Shown piece after piece: positions 61,724-64,000 of a DNA stretch of 64,000 nt (its first letter is position 1; every line of letters starts with the position of its first letter). The position numbers and the translations under genes were made by a program. Location: positions 496,001 to 560,000 of the forward strand of contig OY282375.1 of NCBI GenBank assembly GCA_958295825.1, given 5' to 3'. The notes below the pieces were generated by a model, which saw nothing but the letters and a program-made list of their open reading frames with translations, was not told the DNA's origin and searched no databases. This DNA comes from an uncultured Candidatus Entotheonella sp. GTDB taxonomy: Bacteria; Tectomicrobia; Entotheonellia; Entotheonellales; Entotheonellaceae.

Positions 61724-62257
61724 TCATACTTTCTTGCGCGTTGAATCCAGATAGCGTCGCAGCACGTACAGGCCGTCCGGCGTGTAGAGCGCGTGCTCGG
61801 CGTGCGACAGGACGTCCGTCACCGGCATGAAGGCGGCGCTTTCCACTTCCTCTTTCTGCAAGACCAATTCCCCGTCATACACGCACGAAAAGACGCTGCC
61901 CCACACCTGGGTGTAGTCGTCCGCGTAGTGGAAGACGAACTGGTGGAAGAGGGGCACGCCGTGAATGCCGACTTCCTCGGCGAGCTCACGCCGGGCGCTC
62001 GCGTCGTAGGTCTCGCCGGCGAGAACGACGCCCCCGGCGGCAATGTCGTAGTAGCCAGGGAAGACGTCCTTCGTGGCGGTGCGTTTCTGAACGCACAGGT
62101 CGCCGCAGGAGTTGAAGATCAGAATGTAGGTGCTGCGGTGCGGCAGGCGGTTCTGCCGCATGTCGCGGCGGGGCGTGGAGCCGACGACACGATTCTGGTC
62201 ATCGACGATGGCGACGATTTCATCGGCGGGATTCATGCTGCCCCCCTCTGCGCTCAT
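61724..62257 (-). CDS. NUDIX hydrolase (YfcD/IDI-like)
   Basis: A 177-residue protein. The Nudix box is complete: GGVVLAGETYDASARRELAEEVGI (split here: GGVVLAGETYD then ASARRELAEEVGI). The N-terminal DEIVAIVDDQNRVVGSTPRRDMR and RSTYILIFN are typical of the YfcD/isopentenyl-diphosphate isomerase-like group. The ATG at 62257 overlaps the LLM gene stop (ATGA), so they are coupled; ATG 62236 is an alternative and corresponds to the start of the duplicated fragment. The substrate is unknown. Confidence 0.88.
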   Translation of the reverse strand: MSAEGGSMNPADEIVAIVDDQNRVVGSTPRRDMRQNRLPHRSTYILIFNSCGDLCVQKRTATKDVFPGYYDIAAGGVVLAGETYDASARRELAEEVGIHGVPLFHQFVFHYADDYTQVWGSVFSCVYDGELVLQKEEVESAAFMPVTDVLSHAEHALYTPDGLYVLRRYLDSTRKKV

Positions 62258-63090
62258 CCGTGCTGCCGAACCAGTTCGGCGCGTTGTTCCAACAGCGGCA
62301 GCACCTCATCGCGCGGCGCCGGCGGCAGGTGAAACAGCAGGCGTTCCACGCCGGCCTCGGCGTAGGCGTCGATCACCTCGGACTTGGGCGCGGCGCCGAA
62401 GATGGTGACGGGGATGTCCGCGCGACCGGCTGCGGCCGCCAGCCGGTTCAACTCGTCGATACGGGCTTTGAAATCGGCGCGCCGGCCGATGGGCATCCAG
62501 CCGTCGCCGTAGCGCACGACGCGTTGCAGGGTGTTGCCGCCGTCGCCGCCAATCATGACGGGCGGATGGGGCTTCTGGATAGGCTTGGGCCACTGCCAGA
62601 TGGGGTCGAAATCGACGAACTCGCCGTGGTATTCGGCGGCGTCCTCGGTCCAGATCTGCTGCATGGCTTCGATGCGCTCGCGCAGCACCTTCCAGCGGCG
62701 GGTGGGGTCGGTGCCGTGGTTTTCCATCTCTTCGCGATTCCAGCCGCCGCCGATGCCGAAGAGGACGCGGCCGCCGGAGATGAAGTCGAGACTGGCGACT
62801 TCCTTGGCCAGGGTGATGGGGTCGCGCTCGATGACCAGGCAAATGCCGGTGCCGAGCATGAGCCGCTCGGTGGCGGCGGCGACGGCGCCCAAGGCGACGA
62901 ACGGATCGAGCGTGTGGGAATACTCCTTGGGAAGCTCGCCGCCACCAGGGAAGGGGCTGCGGCGGCTGGTCGGGATGTGGGTGTGCTCGGGAACGAACAG
63001 CGACTCGAAGCCGTGCCCTTCAGCCGCGCGCCCCAGGGACACCGGATCGATCGCGTAATCGGTGGGAAACATGTAGACGCCAAACTTCAT
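62254..63090 (-). CDS. LLM-class F420-dependent oxidoreductase
   Basis: A 278-residue luciferase-like TIM-barrel protein. The start at 63090 has AGGAGAACG upstream. FGVYMFPTDYAI, GFESLFVPEHTHIP, TGICLVIERDPITLAKEVASLD, GGRVLFGIGGGWNREEMENHG and PPVMIGGDGG match the mycobacterial-type F420 subfamily. CofG/CofH in the window make F420 a plausible cofactor. The reaction is unknown. It leads a two-gene operon with the NUDIX gene. Confidence 0.83.
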   Translation of the reverse strand: MKFGVYMFPTDYAIDPVSLGRAAEGHGFESLFVPEHTHIPTSRRSPFPGGGELPKEYSHTLDPFVALGAVAAATERLMLGTGICLVIERDPITLAKEVASLDFISGGRVLFGIGGGWNREEMENHGTDPTRRWKVLRERIEAMQQIWTEDAAEYHGEFVDFDPIWQWPKPIQKPHPPVMIGGDGGNTLQRVVRYGDGWMPIGRRADFKARIDELNRLAAAAGRADIPVTIFGAAPKSEVIDAYAEAGVERLLFHLPPAPRDEVLPLLEQRAELVRQHG

Positions 63091-63304
63091 GAACTCGTTC
63101 TCCTGCATTGTTGTGCTGATTTACGGCTGAAGTCGCGTGGGTGTCGGTGAACCCGACGCGCAAGTGTACGGCAGGCGTCTTGCGGGGCGCAACGCGCGGG
63201 GTTGCCAACATGCGGCGCGGTGGCTAGAATACTGCCTGTTTCGCCACATCACGTCGTTGTGCCATTCCAAACAACAACATCTTTGCCCGAATAAGGAGCG
63301 GTGA

Positions 63305-64000
63305 TTGATTACCGTCAGGGACCTTTCCATGCGTTACGGTTCGGTGGTGGCGCTGCGCAACGCGACGTTTGCCGTGCAGCGCGGTGAGGTCGTCGGACTT
63401 CTGGGGCCGAACGGCGCCGGCAAGTCGACGACCATGAAAATCCTCACCACCTACCTCTATCCCACTTCGGGCAGCGCCGTGGTGGGCGACAAGGACGTGC
63501 TCACCTCCCCCCTGGAAGTCCGGCAACTCATCGGCTATCTCCCCGAAACCTTGCCGCTTTACCCCAACGCCGACGTGCACACCTATCTCCAATTCGTGGG
63601 CAAGGCGCGAGGGCTGCAGGGTGCGATGCTGCGCGAGCGCACGGACTGGGTGGTGCAGCGCTGCGGCTTGGCGCCCATGTACCGCAAGCTGACCCGGGAA
63701 CTGTCCAAGGGCTACCGGCAGCGGGTCGGGCTGGCGCAGGCGCTGATCCACGATCCGCAGGTGATCATGCTCGACGAGCCGACGTCCGGTCTCGATCCGC
63801 ACCAGATTCTCGAAATTCGCCACCTGATTCGCCACTTGGCGCGGGACAAGACCGTGTTGCTCTCCACCCACATTCTGCAGGAGGTGGAGGCGGTGGCGGA
63901 CCGCATTGTCATCATCAACAACGGCCTCATCGTAGGCGACGGCACGCCGCAGGAATTGAACCAGCGGGCGCAACAGCGACAGCGGCTGCAACTGGCGGTG
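63305..64000 (+). CDS. ABC transporter ATP-binding protein (GldA-like), 5' part
   Basis: 232 residues are visible before the window ends, in frame. It starts at TTG 63305 with AAGGAG seven bases upstream. Walker A is GLLGPNGAGKSTTMKIL, the signature is LSKGYRQRVGLAQAL, Walker B is VIMLDEPTSGLDP, and the H-loop is LLSTHILQEVEA. It resembles the gliding-motility/multidrug GldA-type ATPases, which pair with a membrane permease and often a periplasmic auxiliary protein, expected just beyond the edge. Confidence 0.92.
   Translation, partial: MITVRDLSMRYGSVVALRNATFAVQRGEVVGLLGPNGAGKSTTMKILTTYLYPTSGSAVVGDKDVLTSPLEVRQLIGYLPETLPLYPNADVHTYLQFVGKARGLQGAMLRERTDWVVQRCGLAPMYRKLTRELSKGYRQRVGLAQALIHDPQVIMLDEPTSGLDPHQILEIRHLIRHLARDKTVLLSTHILQEVEAVADRIVIINNGLIVGDGTPQELNQRAQQRQRLQLAV

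Overview
The window reads as a piece of chromosome from a free-living, high-GC, Gram-negative bacterium. It has an RND pump, a TolC-type channel, an outer-membrane barrel and lipoproteins, with dense co-directional operons and GTG/TTG starts. It also encodes both halves of FO synthase (CofG, CofH) and two LLM-class flavin proteins, so the host probably makes coenzyme F420. Together with a PQQ alcohol dehydrogenase carrying the lanthanide signature, a haloalkane dehalogenase, CoA-transferase and enoyl-CoA hydratase genes, this suggests an uncultured methylotroph-like lineage (Tectomicrobia, Binatota or Deltaproteobacteria-like). That placement is inference; no rRNA is present.

Layout. 1-5.3 kb: the 3' end of a barrel gene, two small membrane-anchored coiled-coil proteins built from 33-bp repeats, and a secreted pair ending in an FG-GAP protein. 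5.4-7.9 kb (minus): a DUF350 membrane protein and a DHA2 drug exporter with a palindrome inside its promoter. 8.1-11.1 kb: an operon of a dehydrogenase, a MOSC protein and two enoyl-CoA hydratases. 11.1-15.7 kb (minus): haloalkane dehalogenase, F420-type oxidoreductase, XoxJ/MxaJ-like binding protein and PQQ dehydrogenase. 16.1-22.6 kb: a secreted cyclase-family protein, TolC-like channel, uvrA and truA. 22.6-30.1 kb: an eleven-gene Mrp/Mbh-type cation/proton antiporter operon with overlapping genes and a split MrpA. 30.1-31.5 kb: a degenerate patch with a frameshifted Uma2 gene. 31.5-39.4 kb: CaiB-type CoA-transferase, MFS transporter, SDR and an RND adaptor/permease pair.

39.4-41.7 kb is the most unusual block: a two-gene ATPase plus PIN-like nuclease module lying between two copies of the RND gene's 3' end. 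41.7-45.1 kb: a two-subunit GMC dehydrogenase and an acetyltransferase. 45.2-50.2 kb (minus): cofG-cofH-dapA-argH, where the ArgH homologue carries an added zinc-ribbon-like N terminus. 50.4-54.2 kb: a second cyclase, an M20 peptidase, a restriction-enzyme remnant and a Phd/VapC toxin-antitoxin pair. 54.3-59.6 kb: NamZ-like muramidase, DOMON protein, 3D-domain lipoprotein, SCO-like thiol protein, BNR-repeat protein, SDR and a small secreted protein. 59.6-64 kb: an empty stretch, a Cys-rich lipoprotein, a Uma2 gene between a NUDIX fragment and the intact NUDIX gene, a second LLM oxidoreductase, and the start of an ABC transporter ATPase cut by the window edge.

No tRNA, rRNA, CRISPR array or complete insertion sequence was recognised. 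All identifications come from reading motifs by eye; no database search was possible.
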